Assembly: GCA_027082925.1 (NCBI GenBank)
Contig: JALWTD010000017.1
Location: forward strand, 186,001-250,000
Direction of reading: 5' to 3'
Length of the DNA stretch: 64,000 bases
Source: Flavobacteriaceae bacterium
Lineage (GTDB): Bacteria; Bacteroidota; Bacteroidia; Flavobacteriales; Flavobacteriaceae
Below the pieces are notes generated by a model that worked only from the letters and a program-made list of their open reading frames with translations, was not told where the DNA came from and made no database searches. This document shows positions 15,792 through 26,759 of the stretch, in pieces. The position numbers were made by a program, and so were the translations under genes. The first letter of the stretch is position 1. Each line of letters starts with the position of its first letter.

Positions 15792-18641
15792 TTATTTGCT
15801 TAAATACATTTTTCTACGAGAGTACAACTCATAAAACTGATCGTCTTTAAGAGAGTCTATAAATAAAATACTTTCACCGGTAGATTTCATCTCAGGACCT
15901 AGTTTTTTATTTACATTAGGGAATTTATTGAATGAAAAAACAGGTTGTTTTATAGCGAAACCTTCAAGTTTTGGGTTAAATGTAAAGTCTTTCACCTTAT
16001 TCACGCCTAACATTACTTTTGTTGCGTAATTTACATAAGGTTCTTGGTATGCTTTTGCAATAAAAGGAACTGTACGAGAAGCTCTTGGGTTTGCTTCAAT
16101 AATATATACAATGTCATCTTTAATCGCAAACTGTATATTTATTAGACCAACTGTTTCTAAAGCTAACGCTATTTTTTTGGTATGATCTTTAATCTGCTGC
16201 ATTACAAACTCTCCTAAATTAAATGGCGGTAATGTTGCATTTGAATCTCCTGAGTGTACTCCACAAGGTTCGATATGTTCCATAATTCCAATAATATACA
16301 CGTCTTCTCCATCGCAAATAGCATCGGCTTCAGCTTCTATAGCGCCATCTAAATAATGGTCTAATAGTAAAATGTTATTTGGTATTTTTCGAAGTAAATC
16401 AACAACATGTTTTTCTAACTCTTCTTTGTTAATTACAATTTTCATGCCTTGCCCCCCCAAAACGTAAGATGGTCTAACTAAAATTGGAAAATCTAAATCA
16501 TCTGCAATTGCCAGTGCTTCATCAGCGGTTGTTGCAGTTGCATATTTAGGAAAAGGAATTTTAAGATCGACAAGTAATTCTGAAAAGTGCCCTCTATCTT
16601 CAGCTAAGTCAAGTGCTTTAAAACTTGTACCTATAATTTTAATGCCGTACTTATCTAATTTTTCAGCTAATTTTAATGCTGTTTGTCCTCCTAATTGTAC
16701 AATAACACCCTCTGGTTGCTCATGCTGAATAATGTCGTAAATGTGTTCCCAAAAAACAGGTTCAAAATACAGTTTATCAGCAGTATCAAAATCGGTTGAA
16801 ACAGTTTCGGGGTTACAGTTAATCATAATAGTTTCATAACCAGCTTCTTTAGCTGCTAAAACACCATGCACACAACAATAATCGAACTCTATGCCTTGCC
16901 CAATTCTATTTGGTCCCGACCCTAAAACTATCACTTTTTTCTTATTGGTAACCACACTTTCATTGTCGGCAAAGGTACTTTTGGCTACCGTCATTTTATT
17001 TTCGAAAGTAGAATAATAATACGGTGTTTTTGCGTCAAATTCTGCAGCACAAGTATCTACTAATTTGTACACTCTATGAATACCTAACGATTTTCTCTTG
17101 TTATATACTTCACTTTCCCAACAGCCCAACATATGAGCTATTTGCCTGTCGGCAAATCCCTTTTGTTTGGCTTCAAGCAATAAATCGTAAGTAAGTGATT
17201 CCAATTTGTACGTTGAAATTTCTCTTTCAAGAGCTAGCAATTCTTCGTATTGTTTTAAAAACCACATATCTATTTTAGTGATTTCGTGAATTCTACTAAG
17301 AGGTATCCCTATTTGTATTGCATCATAAATAACAAATACGCGATCCCAACTTGGGTTTGCTAATTTTTCAACAATTATATCGTAACTCGTTTCTCCTTTC
17401 CCATCGGCTCCCAATCCGTTTCGCTTAATTTCTAACGACTGAGTTGCTTTGTGCAATGCTTCTTGAAACGACCTACCTATACCCATAACTTCTCCAACAG
17501 ATTTCATTTGCAGACCGACAGTTCTATTAGAACCTTCAAACTTATCAAAATTCCATCGTGGTATTTTTACAATTACGTAGTCTAGTGTAGGTTCAAAAAG
17601 TGCAGAGGTGGTTTTTGTAATTTGATTGTTTAGTTCATCTAAATGATAACCCAATGCCAATTTTGCAGCAATTTTTGCTATTGGATATCCTGTTGCCTTT
17701 GATGCTAATGCTGAAGAACGTGAAACACGAGGGTTAATTTCTATGGCTATAATTTCTTCTTTTTCATCGGGACTTACAGCAAATTGCACATTACAACCTC
17801 CGGCAAAATCGCCAATAGATCGCATCATTTTAATGGCTAAATCGCGCATTTTTTGAAAGGTCACATCACTTAAAGTCATTGCCGGGGCAACTGTAATGGA
17901 ATCTCCTGTATGGATTCCCATAGGGTCCATATTTTCAATGGTACATATAATAACTACATTGTCATTATCATCTCGCAATAATTCCAATTCGTATTCTTTC
18001 CATCCAATAAGTGCCTTATCTATAATCACTTCATGAATTGGTGATGCTTCTAGACCTCTACTCAATAAATCGTCAAAATCTTTTTGATCATATACTATTG
18101 AAGCTCCGTAGCCTCCTAATGTAAACGAAGGTCTAATTACCAAAGGAAATCCATATTCTTGAGCAATTTCCTTTCCTTTTAAAAATGAACTTGCAGTAGT
18201 AGAAGGTGCTTGTCCAACCCCTATCTCAATCATTAATTTTCTAAACTGCTCTCTATCTTCTGTAATATTTATAGCTGCAATATCAACTCCTATAATATTA
18301 ATTTCAAAATCTTCCCAAATTCCTTTATCTTGAGCTTCAATACATAAATTTAATGCTGTTTGCCCTCCCATTGTTGGTAAAACAGCGTCAATATTAGGAT
18401 GTTTTTTAAGTATTTCAACAATAGATTTTGTGGTTAAAGGTTTTAAATAAACATTGTCGGCTAAAGACGGATCCGTCATTATTGTAGCCGGATTTGAATT
18501 GATTAAGGTTACTTCAATACCTTCTTCTTTTAAAGAGCGTATTGCTTGCGACCCCGAATAATCAAACTCACAAGCCTGACCAATGATAATTGGACCTGAA
18601 CCTATGATTAAAACCGATTTTATGTTAGTATTTTTAGGCAT
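15792..18641 (-). CDS. carB: Carbamoyl-phosphate synthase large subunit
   Basis: The 949-residue protein carries two duplicated ATP-grasp synthetase halves, each opening with the glycine-rich motif (GSGPIIIGQACEFDYSG and GSGPNRIGQGIEFDYC) and with NPATIMTD and NPETVSTD loops. It makes carbamoyl phosphate from bicarbonate, ammonia (from CarA) and ATP, for pyrimidines and arginine. It stops after FPNVNKKLGPEMKSTGE, so the C-terminal MGS-like allosteric domain of about 140 residues found in the 1073-residue E. coli protein is missing. I recall the same length in other Bacteroidota, so this is probably not a local truncation. carA is not in the window; rpmH lies upstream on the same strand behind its own terminator. 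Confidence 0.96.
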   Translation of the reverse strand: MPKNTNIKSVLIIGSGPIIIGQACEFDYSGSQAIRSLKEEGIEVTLINSNPATIMTDPSLADNVYLKPLTTKSIVEILKKHPNIDAVLPTMGGQTALNLCIEAQDKGIWEDFEINIIGVDIAAINITEDREQFRKLMIEIGVGQAPSTTASSFLKGKEIAQEYGFPLVIRPSFTLGGYGASIVYDQKDFDDLLSRGLEASPIHEVIIDKALIGWKEYELELLRDDNDNVVIICTIENMDPMGIHTGDSITVAPAMTLSDVTFQKMRDLAIKMMRSIGDFAGGCNVQFAVSPDEKEEIIAIEINPRVSRSSALASKATGYPIAKIAAKLALGYHLDELNNQITKTTSALFEPTLDYVIVKIPRWNFDKFEGSNRTVGLQMKSVGEVMGIGRSFQEALHKATQSLEIKRNGLGADGKGETSYDIIVEKLANPSWDRVFVIYDAIQIGIPLSRIHEITKIDMWFLKQYEELLALEREISTYKLESLTYDLLLEAKQKGFADRQIAHMLGCWESEVYNKRKSLGIHRVYKLVDTCAAEFDAKTPYYYSTFENKMTVAKSTFADNESVVTNKKKVIVLGSGPNRIGQGIEFDYCCVHGVLAAKEAGYETIMINCNPETVSTDFDTADKLYFEPVFWEHIYDIIQHEQPEGVIVQLGGQTALKLAEKLDKYGIKIIGTSFKALDLAEDRGHFSELLVDLKIPFPKYATATTADEALAIADDLDFPILVRPSYVLGGQGMKIVINKEELEKHVVDLLRKIPNNILLLDHYLDGAIEAEADAICDGEDVYIIGIMEHIEPCGVHSGDSNATLPPFNLGEFVMQQIKDHTKKIALALETVGLINIQFAIKDDIVYIIEANPRASRTVPFIAKAYQEPYVNYATKVMLGVNKVKDFTFNPKLEGFAIKQPVFSFNKFPNVNKKLGPEMKSTGESILFIDSLKDDQFYELYSRRKMYLSK

Positions 18642-18722
18642 TTGATAAAGTAAATATTAAGTGTAAATATCAAAAAAAAAAATTATATGGATAATCTGGT
18701 CTGTAAAACTTATTAAAAGATA

Positions 18723-18753
18723 TAAAAAAAGGTGTTACTAAAAAAGTAACACC
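18723..18753 (-). terminator. Terminator of rpmH
   Basis: The stem GGTGTTAC / GTAACACC (18731-18738 and 18746-18753) is followed on the minus strand by a run of seven T. It separates rpmH from carB. Confidence 0.88.
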
Positions 18754-18776
18754 TTATATATAAAACTATAGTTTCA

Positions 18777-18935
18777 TTATTTTTTAGGTCTAGGATCCGA
18801 AGAAACACTTAATCTCTTTCTACCTTTAGCTCTTCTTCTTGCCAACACTTTTCTTCCTGTTGCAGAAGCCATACGCTCTCTAAAACCGTGTTTGTTTCTT
18901 CTTTTTCTTTTCGATGGTTGATAAGTCCTTTTCAT
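18777..18935 (-). CDS. rpmH: Ribosomal protein bL34
   Basis: This 52-residue, very basic protein reads [18 protein letters not shown] and then [20 protein letters not shown], the universal bL34 sequence, with a short C-terminal extension ([11 protein letters not shown]). It is a component of the large ribosomal subunit. The gene is shorter than most ORF cut-offs. It has a near-ideal promoter at 19011-19041 and its own terminator. It lies upstream of carB on the same strand, a pairing I recall from other Flavobacteriaceae; the usual rnpA partner is absent. Confidence 0.97.
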   Translation of the reverse strand: MKRTYQPSKRKRRNKHGFRERMASATGRKVLARRRAKGRKRLSVSSDPRPKK

Positions 18936-19010
18936 TTCTTATATCTTTAAAAATCGTCGTTTCTATTGTTGTTGCTTACTTTGCGAATTCCTCTTGCTAA
19001 AAGCGTTGGC

Positions 19011-19041
19011 AAATATACAATTAGTTTTGTGTTTGACAAAT
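19011..19041 (-). promoter_or_regulatory. Promoter of rpmH
   Basis: Minus-strand TATATTTG (19011-19018) with TTTG at 19038-19041, 19 bp apart, matches the Bacteroidota promoter exactly. The 5' leader would be about 70 nt. Confidence 0.82.
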
Positions 19042-19370
19042 AGAATTTTAAAAAAAATAAAAATATTATTTAATTGCGATTATAGCAATAGCAAACTACC
19101 GTAGAATAACTTATTTTAACCTTGAGCTATCCTATTAACACCAAATTTGGTATGTCATTATTCAGTCGGTTCAATTCAAAATAAGACTAACTTCTTACTA
19201 ATTTTAGAACGCTTTTGAATTTCTAAAATTAGCAGTGATTTTAATGTTGTTTAGAACAACCACACGCTCTAACAAAACAAATCGATTTTTTAAAACCTAC
19301 CATAAACAATAGTGCTGCTAAACTCATTTGGCGATTTACATTCTAAAATAATTATGAATATTTGATATTT
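19042..19370. other. Spacer between rpmH and pyrG with three inverted repeats
   Basis: No gene is visible. The spacer holds a 12-bp perfect palindrome ACCAAATTTGGT (19140-19151), a 12-bp perfect inverted repeat CTAATTTTAGAA / TTCTAAAATTAG with an 11-nt loop (19198-19232), and GTTGTT-TAG-AACAAC (19246-19260). None is followed by a T run. No DnaA-box cluster was seen, so I do not call an origin. Confidence 0.5.
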
Positions 19371-19374
19371 CTTT

Positions 19375-21038
<1,664 letters not shown>

Positions 21039-21065
21039 AAAAGTGAATGGTAACGTTACTTTTAG

Positions 21066-21073
21066 TACATTTG
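21066..21073 (+). promoter_or_regulatory. -7 box of yidC promoter
   Basis: TACATTTG matches TAnnTTTG, about 48 bp before the yidC ATG. No clear -33 TTG is seen. Confidence 0.5.
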
Positions 21074-21121
21074 TCGAACTTTTGAAATTAATTTAATAAA
21101 AGTCCATTTTTAATTTTACCC

Positions 21122-23020
21122 ATGGAAGAAAAAAAATTTGATATAAATTCTATTATAGGCTTTGTTTTGTTAGGCGTTATTATGTTGTGGTGGATGTATA
21201 CCAACCAACCAACTCCTGAAGAACTTGCAAAAAAAAATAATACCGAACAAATTGTTAAAGATACTACTGTTGCAATACAAAAAACGGTAACAAATACTGT
21301 AAAAGAGCCTCTACAAGCAACCGATTCTGTATCGCTTAGCAAAGCCAAAGCACTTTTAGGTGATTTTGCGTATTCTACAACACTTGCTTCTGCTTCAGAA
21401 AATGAAACCATTTTAGAAAACGAAGTATTAAAATTGGTCATTTCAAATAAAGGAGGACAAATTAAAGAAGCTCTCATTAAAAACTATGTAACACACGATT
21501 CACTTCCGCTGTACATGGTTAAAGATAACAACGCTTCTTTTAACCTTAATTTTGGAACTTCAGACAACAGAACTTTAAATACCAACGATTTATTTTTTGA
21601 ACCAACACTTACCAAAAACGGAGCCAATCAAATACTTTCTATGAAGTTGAAGGTTTCAGAAACTAAATACCTAGAATACCGTTACGAAATAATACCAAAC
21701 GAATATATGGTAAACTTTACCATCCATTCACAAGGGTTAAGTTCTTCGTTAAACACTACTCAAAACATTAATTTAGATTGGAATTTGGTAGGGTTTAGAC
21801 ACGAAAAAAGTATTCGAAACGAAAATCAACACACCGAATTATACTACGAAAAAGAAGATGGTAAAATTGATTACCTATCTGTTGCAAGAGATGATGATGC
21901 CGAAGAAGAAGATGTTAATTGGGTTGCTTTTAAACAACATTTCTTCTCTTCTATTTTAATTTCTGAAAAAGCCTTTAAAAAAGCCAAACTAGAATCTAGA
22001 AACTTAGTTAAAGACGAAGAAATAGATACTGTTTATACCAAATCATTTCACTTAAATGCACCTCTTAGCTTAGAAGGTGGTGAACTTAATTACGATATGA
22101 AATGGTACATTGGTCCTAATGATTATCAAATTCTGAAAAAATATGACCGCAACATAAAAGAAGTTGTAAACCTTGGTTGGGGAATTTTTGGATTTATTAA
22201 CCGAGCTGTATTTATTCCTGTATTTAACTTCTTAAAATTATTTATAGGAAACTACGGACTCATTATTATTTTAATGACCATTGTTGTACGTATTTTTATG
22301 TCTCCGTTAGTTTACAAATCGTACCTATCGAGTGCAAAAATGAAGGTACTTCGTCCTGAAATGGAAGAGATTAATAAAAAATATCCTGGTAAAGAAAATG
22401 CCATGAAACGTCAACAAGCAACAATGGAAATCCAGCGAAAAGCCGGTGTAAGTCCGCTTGCAGGATGTATACCCGCATTGTTACAAATGCCTGTTTTCTT
22501 TGCACTGTTTAGATTCTTCCCTTCAAACATAGACTTGCGTCAAAAAGGGTTTTTATGGGCCGATGATCTTTCTTCATACGACTCTGTATTTAAACTTCCT
22601 TTTAAAATTCCAATGTATGGAGACCATATTAGTTTATTTCCAATATTAGCATCTATTGCAATATTCTTTTATATGAGAATGAGTCAAAGTCAGCAAATGA
22701 ATATGCAAGCACCTCAACAAGAAGGAATGCCTGATATGCAAAAAATGATGAAAATGATGATGTACTTTTCTCCGGTAATGATGCTTATTTTCTTTAATAT
22801 GTATGCGAGTAGTTTGAGTTTGTATTACTTTGTTTCAAACTTACTTACTATTACTATTATGTTAGTAATTAAAAATTATATTATTGATGAGGACAAGATT
22901 CACGCCCAAATTCAAGAAAATAAAAAGAAACCTAAAAAGGAAAGTAAGTTTAGACAACGCTTAAACGAGGCTATGAAACAAGCACAAGAGCAACAAGAAA
23001 AACAAAAAAGAAGAAAATAA
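21122..23020 (+). CDS. yidC: Membrane protein insertase YidC
   Basis: The 632-residue protein has an N-terminal transmembrane anchor (about 9-28, SIIGFVLLGVIMLWWMYTNQ), a large periplasmic beta-sandwich domain (about 90-360) and a C-terminal bundle of membrane segments starting near 375. GWGIFGFINRAVFIPVF, GCIPALLQMPVFFALFRFFP and the conserved basic loop between the first two core helices are present. A lysine-rich C-terminal tail (KKKPKKESKFRQR) probably contacts ribosomes. It inserts proteins into the inner membrane alone or with Sec. A clear terminator follows. Confidence 0.97.
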   Translation: MEEKKFDINSIIGFVLLGVIMLWWMYTNQPTPEELAKKNNTEQIVKDTTVAIQKTVTNTVKEPLQATDSVSLSKAKALLGDFAYSTTLASASENETILENEVLKLVISNKGGQIKEALIKNYVTHDSLPLYMVKDNNASFNLNFGTSDNRTLNTNDLFFEPTLTKNGANQILSMKLKVSETKYLEYRYEIIPNEYMVNFTIHSQGLSSSLNTTQNINLDWNLVGFRHEKSIRNENQHTELYYEKEDGKIDYLSVARDDDAEEEDVNWVAFKQHFFSSILISEKAFKKAKLESRNLVKDEEIDTVYTKSFHLNAPLSLEGGELNYDMKWYIGPNDYQILKKYDRNIKEVVNLGWGIFGFINRAVFIPVFNFLKLFIGNYGLIIILMTIVVRIFMSPLVYKSYLSSAKMKVLRPEMEEINKKYPGKENAMKRQQATMEIQRKAGVSPLAGCIPALLQMPVFFALFRFFPSNIDLRQKGFLWADDLSSYDSVFKLPFKIPMYGDHISLFPILASIAIFFYMRMSQSQQMNMQAPQQEGMPDMQKMMKMMMYFSPVMMLIFFNMYASSLSLYYFVSNLLTITIMLVIKNYIIDEDKIHAQIQENKKKPKKESKFRQRLNEAMKQAQEQQEKQKRRK

Positions 23021-23040
23021 TTTAATTTTATCTAAATATA

Positions 23041-23072
23041 AAGCTCAAAGGTAAATCTTTGAGCTTTTTTTT
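23041..23072 (+). terminator. Terminator of yidC
   Basis: AAGCTCAAAG / CTTTGAGCTT forms a 10-bp stem with a GTAAAT loop followed by a T run, 20 bp past the yidC stop. Confidence 0.9.
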
Positions 23073-23105
23073 GTATTTTTCACAAAAAATGACAAATATC
23101 AAGTT

Positions 23106-23531
23106 TTGAAAAGTGATTATAAAATAGCTATCGATTACAATTTAATTGTTGAATACCACTCAGGAACCCTGTCTGAAATTAGTCGTTTTATAAATTTTAG
23201 AAAACAATTAATTTCAGATCCTTTATTTTTACCCAATCAAAATTTAATTATTGATCTTAGGGATGTTAATTTTGAAATTACGGGAGACGATGTTACAACA
23301 TATACAGCGTTTGTTTCTGAAAACTCTATATTAAATACCGAAAAAAAAGTAGCTTTAATTACAGCAGCCCCCAACCAAGTAGTCTCTTCTACGCTCTATA
23401 AAATGGCACAAAAAAATGTGCTTCAACAAATAAAAATATTTTCTACGTTAGATAGAGCTTTAGAATGGCTAGGTGCTTCTAATGCATACGAATACACACA
23501 TCAAACACTTTTATCTTTCAAAGAAGAATAG
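23106..23531 (+). CDS. STAS/SpoIIAA-like small protein
   Basis: This 141-residue soluble protein has alternating strand and helix features like SpoIIAA-type STAS proteins: [41 protein letters not shown] and a late [12 protein letters not shown] helix. Homologues are typically annotated only as hypothetical or STAS/SEC14-like. The start is a TTG; no in-frame ATG precedes the first conserved strand. Its 3' end overlaps the 3' end of the convergent purC by 31 bp. No partner kinase or phosphatase is nearby, so no regulatory role can be claimed. Confidence 0.6.
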   Translation: MKSDYKIAIDYNLIVEYHSGTLSEISRFINFRKQLISDPLFLPNQNLIIDLRDVNFEITGDDVTTYTAFVSENSILNTEKKVALITAAPNQVVSSTLYKMAQKNVLQQIKIFSTLDRALEWLGASNAYEYTHQTLLSFKEE

Positions 23532-24484
23532 CGGAAATTATTTAAAAAATTTACCGTGTTTTGTGCTATTCTATCAAGAATATTTTGAGTATCCGATTTT
23601 ACAAATGTTTCACCGGTAATATTTTCGTACAGTTCTATGTATCTGTTTGAGATTTCTTTAATTTTTTCGTCAGACATTTCAGGTATTTGTTGTCCTTCTA
23701 GCCCTTGAAAATTATTTTCAATCAACCACTGTCTTACAAACTCTTTTGAAAGTTGCTTTTGGGGCATATTCATCTCTTGCCGTTCTTTATAACCTTTTAA
23801 ATAAAAATAACGAGAAGAATCTGGTGTATGAATTTCATCAATTAGCACAATTTTGCCTTCTTTTGTTTTTCCAAATTCGTACTTGGTATCAACTAAAATC
23901 AGGTCTCTTTTTTTTGCAATTTCGGTACCTCTTTCAAACAACAGTCTTGTGTATTTTTCTAGAACTTCATACTCTTCTTTTGATACAATTCCTCTTGATA
24001 TAATTGCTTCTTTAGATATATCTTCATCATGGTCTCCTTCTTCAGCTTTAGTTGCCGGTGTAATTATTGGTTCCGGAAATTTATCGTTTTCCTTCATTCC
24101 TTCAGGCATTGAAACACCACAAAGTACTCTTTTTCCCAACTTATATTCTCGAGCGGCATGTCCCGATAAATATCCTCTAATAACCATTTCAACTTTAAAC
24201 GGTTCGCACAAATAACCTACAGTTACATTTGGATCAGGAACAGCAATTAACCAATTTGGTACAATATCTTTTGTAGCCTCCATCATTTTATAGGCAATTT
24301 GGTTTAATATTTGACCTTTAAATGGTATTTGTTTAGGCATAATTACGTCAAAAGCCGATAGCCTATCTGTAGCCACCATAACCAAAATCTCATCGTTAAT
24401 ATTATAAACTTCTCTAACTTTTCCTCTGTAAACAGATTTTTGATTGGGAAAATTAAAATTGGTATTATTTACTGTGTTACTCAT
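23501..24484 (-). CDS. purC: Phosphoribosylaminoimidazole-succinocarboxamide synthase (SAICAR synthase)
   Basis: The 327-residue protein shows [12 protein letters not shown] with the nucleotide-binding loop, [14 protein letters not shown], and then [12 protein letters not shown]-like (here [16 protein letters not shown]) and [14 protein letters not shown]. It joins aspartate to CAIR with ATP in purine synthesis. The length and C-terminal extension suit the longer eukaryote-like form found in Bacteroidota. The start overlaps the end of phoH by 8 bp. The last 31 bp overlap the convergent STAS-like gene. Confidence 0.96.
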   Translation of the reverse strand: MSNTVNNTNFNFPNQKSVYRGKVREVYNINDEILVMVATDRLSAFDVIMPKQIPFKGQILNQIAYKMMEATKDIVPNWLIAVPDPNVTVGYLCEPFKVEMVIRGYLSGHAAREYKLGKRVLCGVSMPEGMKENDKFPEPIITPATKAEEGDHDEDISKEAIISRGIVSKEEYEVLEKYTRLLFERGTEIAKKRDLILVDTKYEFGKTKEGKIVLIDEIHTPDSSRYFYLKGYKERQEMNMPQKQLSKEFVRQWLIENNFQGLEGQQIPEMSDEKIKEISNRYIELYENITGETFVKSDTQNILDRIAQNTVNFLNNFRYSSLKDKSV

Positions 24485-25430
24485 TGCCTACTTCTATACT
24501 TTTATATGCTGAAATTATTTGTTTAACTAACCTGTGTCTAATTACGTCCTTATCATCTAAATGCACAAAAGCAATTCCTTTAACATCTTTTAATGTTAAA
24601 ATTGCTTCTTTTAACCCAGACACTTGTCGTCTTGGTAAATCTATTTGTCCGGGATCTCCGGTAATTAAAAATTTTGCGTTTTTACCCATACGTGTTAAAA
24701 ACATTTTCATTTGATTATGGGTAGTATTTTGTGCTTCATCAAGAATTACAAAAGCATTGTCTAAGGTTCTTCCTCTCATAAAAGCCAAAGGTGCAATTTG
24801 AATAATTCCTTTTTCTATGTACGAGTCTAGTCGTTCAAAAGGAATCATATCGCGTAGCGCATCGTATAAAGGCTGCATATACGGATCTAGTTTTTCTTTT
24901 AAATCTCCCGGTAAAAACCCTAAATTTTCTCCAGACTCTACGGCTGGTCGCGTTAAAATAATTTTTCGCACTTCCTTTTCTTTTAACGCTTTAACAGCCA
25001 AAGCTACAGCAGTATATGTTTTTCCAGTTCCGGCCGGACCAATAGCAAAAAGCATATCATTTTTTACTACAGATTCTACCATTTTTCGTTGGTTTACCGT
25101 TTGTGCTTTAATTAGCCTACCTCCAACACCATGTACAAGTACTCCATCTGCATATTTAGCACTTTTTTGTTCTTTCCCATTTGATGTTAATATGCGTTCA
25201 ATACTATTTTCGTCCAGTTTATTATATCTAGAAAAATAGGTGATTAGCATTTGTATTTTTTTTTCAAACTCATCTAATACAATTGCTTCTCCATATATCT
25301 TTAGCTTATTTCCTCTAGCTACAATTTTTAGTTTTGGAAAATATTTTTGTAAAATAGCAATGTTTGCATTTTGAGTTCCAAACAAGTCGCTTGGATTAAT
25401 TTCAGTAAGTTCAATAATACGTTCGTTCAA
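24477..25430 (-). CDS. phoH: PhoH family ATPase
   Basis: This 317-residue protein has Walker A GPAGTGKT and Walker B VILDEAQN, and the PhoH signature [20 protein letters not shown], with an N-terminal KH-like part. PhoH-like proteins are RNA-associated ATPases, often linked with the endoribonuclease YbeY and RNA processing. The start codon is TTG (at 25430). purC is translationally coupled behind it by an 8-bp overlap. A TACATTTG box lies at 25502-25509. Confidence 0.93.
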   Translation of the reverse strand: MNERIIELTEINPSDLFGTQNANIAILQKYFPKLKIVARGNKLKIYGEAIVLDEFEKKIQMLITYFSRYNKLDENSIERILTSNGKEQKSAKYADGVLVHGVGGRLIKAQTVNQRKMVESVVKNDMLFAIGPAGTGKTYTAVALAVKALKEKEVRKIILTRPAVESGENLGFLPGDLKEKLDPYMQPLYDALRDMIPFERLDSYIEKGIIQIAPLAFMRGRTLDNAFVILDEAQNTTHNQMKMFLTRMGKNAKFLITGDPGQIDLPRRQVSGLKEAILTLKDVKGIAFVHLDDKDVIRHRLVKQIISAYKSIEVGNE

Positions 25431-25501
25431 ATGACAGCTGGTGTTAATATTATAAAAAAATAGTGTTCTAAATAACCGAATAATTGATTAGATTTGCATA
25501 A

Positions 25502-25509
25502 CAAATGTA
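25502..25509 (-). promoter_or_regulatory. -7 box of phoH-purC promoter
   Basis: Minus-strand TACATTTG matches TAnnTTTG, about 70 bp before the phoH start. A TTG lies at 25525-25527, only 15 bp away, so the -33 is doubtful. A divergent TAGATTTG (25489-25496, plus strand) could serve the next gene rightward. Confidence 0.5.
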
Positions 25510-25612
25510 ATAAATATCAAACAACAATATTTAATTCTTTGTAAATTATTTTAAAACTTATCAGCATTTATTAAATGCTGTATTTACTAAAAAAATTCGC
25601 GTACATTTTTAT

Positions 25613-26443
25613 ATGTCAATAATTACTTTAACAACTGATTTTGGAACAAAAGACCATTTTGTAGGTGCTGTTAAAGGTACTATTTATTCTGAATTACCCG
25701 ATGCTAAAATTGTTGATATTTCACATCAAATTTCTCCTTTTAATATTGCGGAAACCGCCTATATTTTAAAAAATGCTTATAAAAGCTTTCCTGAAGGCAG
25801 TATCCATATTATTGGCGTTGATTCTGAGTTAAATGAAGAAAACAAACACATTGCTTTAAAACTTGACAATCACTATTTTATATGTCCTAATAACGGTGTA
25901 ATCTCGTTATTAGCTTCAGAAATAAAACCCGAAAAAATAGTTGAGATTACTATTCACAATTTGGTAACAACCAGTTTTCCTGTGCTTGATGTTTTTGTAA
26001 AAGTTGCGTGTCATATTGCTAGAGGAGGCACACTTGAGGTTATTGGCAAAGTAATTCCGGAGTTTAAAAAAATGACTGAATTACAACCTACTGTAACTGC
26101 CGATAACAATGCTATTTTTGGCAATATTATTTATATAGACAATTACGGGAACTCTATTAGCAATATTACCGAAAAACTATTTCAAGAGGTTTCTAAAGGA
26201 CGTGCATTTGAAATTACCACAAATAAGTATACCTTTAAAAAAATATATCATAAATACAGCGATATCATAGATTTTTCGCTTCCTGTTAATCAGCGACAAA
26301 AAGACGGAAGCAAATTGGCTTTATTTAATTCGGCTAATTATTTAGAAATTGCCATATACAAAAGTAATTTAGATACTGTTGGAGGTGCTACTTCATTATT
26401 AGGACTGCACTATAGAGATGTGATTGCCGTTAAATTCTTCTAA
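25613..26443 (+). CDS. SAM hydroxide adenosyltransferase (DUF62 family)
   Basis: The 276-residue protein has LTTDFGTKDHFVGAVKG at the N terminus, VDISHQISPFNI, PNNGVISLL and a C-terminal domain with FGNIIYIDNYGN. These are the hallmarks of the DUF62 / S-adenosylmethionine hydrolase (adenosine-forming) family, which cleaves SAM to adenosine and methionine with water; the physiological role is unclear. It heads a rightward group with the ABM-type gene and gldF-gldG. Confidence 0.9.
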   Translation: MSIITLTTDFGTKDHFVGAVKGTIYSELPDAKIVDISHQISPFNIAETAYILKNAYKSFPEGSIHIIGVDSELNEENKHIALKLDNHYFICPNNGVISLLASEIKPEKIVEITIHNLVTTSFPVLDVFVKVACHIARGGTLEVIGKVIPEFKKMTELQPTVTADNNAIFGNIIYIDNYGNSISNITEKLFQEVSKGRAFEITTNKYTFKKIYHKYSDIIDFSLPVNQRQKDGSKLALFNSANYLEIAIYKSNLDTVGGATSLLGLHYRDVIAVKFF

Positions 26444-26453
26444 TAAATTAATT

Positions 26454-26750
26454 ATGTTTGTACGAATCGTAAAAATGAGTTTTGATAGTGATAAAGTAGT
26501 GTTGTTTCTAGAAAACTTTAATAAAAACAAAGAAAAAATACGAAATTTTGATGGCTGTCGTTTATTAGAATTGTATAGAGATAAAAATAATCCCTCTGTG
26601 TTTTTTACGTATAGTTATTGGCTCTCTGAAACTCATTTAGAAGCATACCGAAATTCGGAGCTTTTTAAAGGTGTATGGGCCAAAACAAAAGTATTGTTTA
26701 ATGACAAACCCGTAGCTTGGAGTGTAGATAAAATAGAGCGTTTACCCTAA
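26454..26750 (+). CDS. ABM-type (antibiotic biosynthesis monooxygenase-like) small protein
   Basis: This 98-residue protein looks like a single ferredoxin-like dimeric alpha/beta-barrel domain of the ABM family: FVRIVKMSFDSDKV, then FDGCRLLELYRDKNNPSVF, then SYWLSETHLEAYRNSELF. Such proteins are often quinol monooxygenases or haem-binding proteins, but many are uncharacterised. I take the ATG at 26454; an upstream in-frame frame opening at 26424 would overlap the DUF62 gene and adds non-conserved residues. It ends 9 bp before gldF. Confidence 0.75.
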   Translation: MFVRIVKMSFDSDKVVLFLENFNKNKEKIRNFDGCRLLELYRDKNNPSVFFTYSYWLSETHLEAYRNSELFKGVWAKTKVLFNDKPVAWSVDKIERLP

Positions 26751-26759
26751 CAAAATAAT

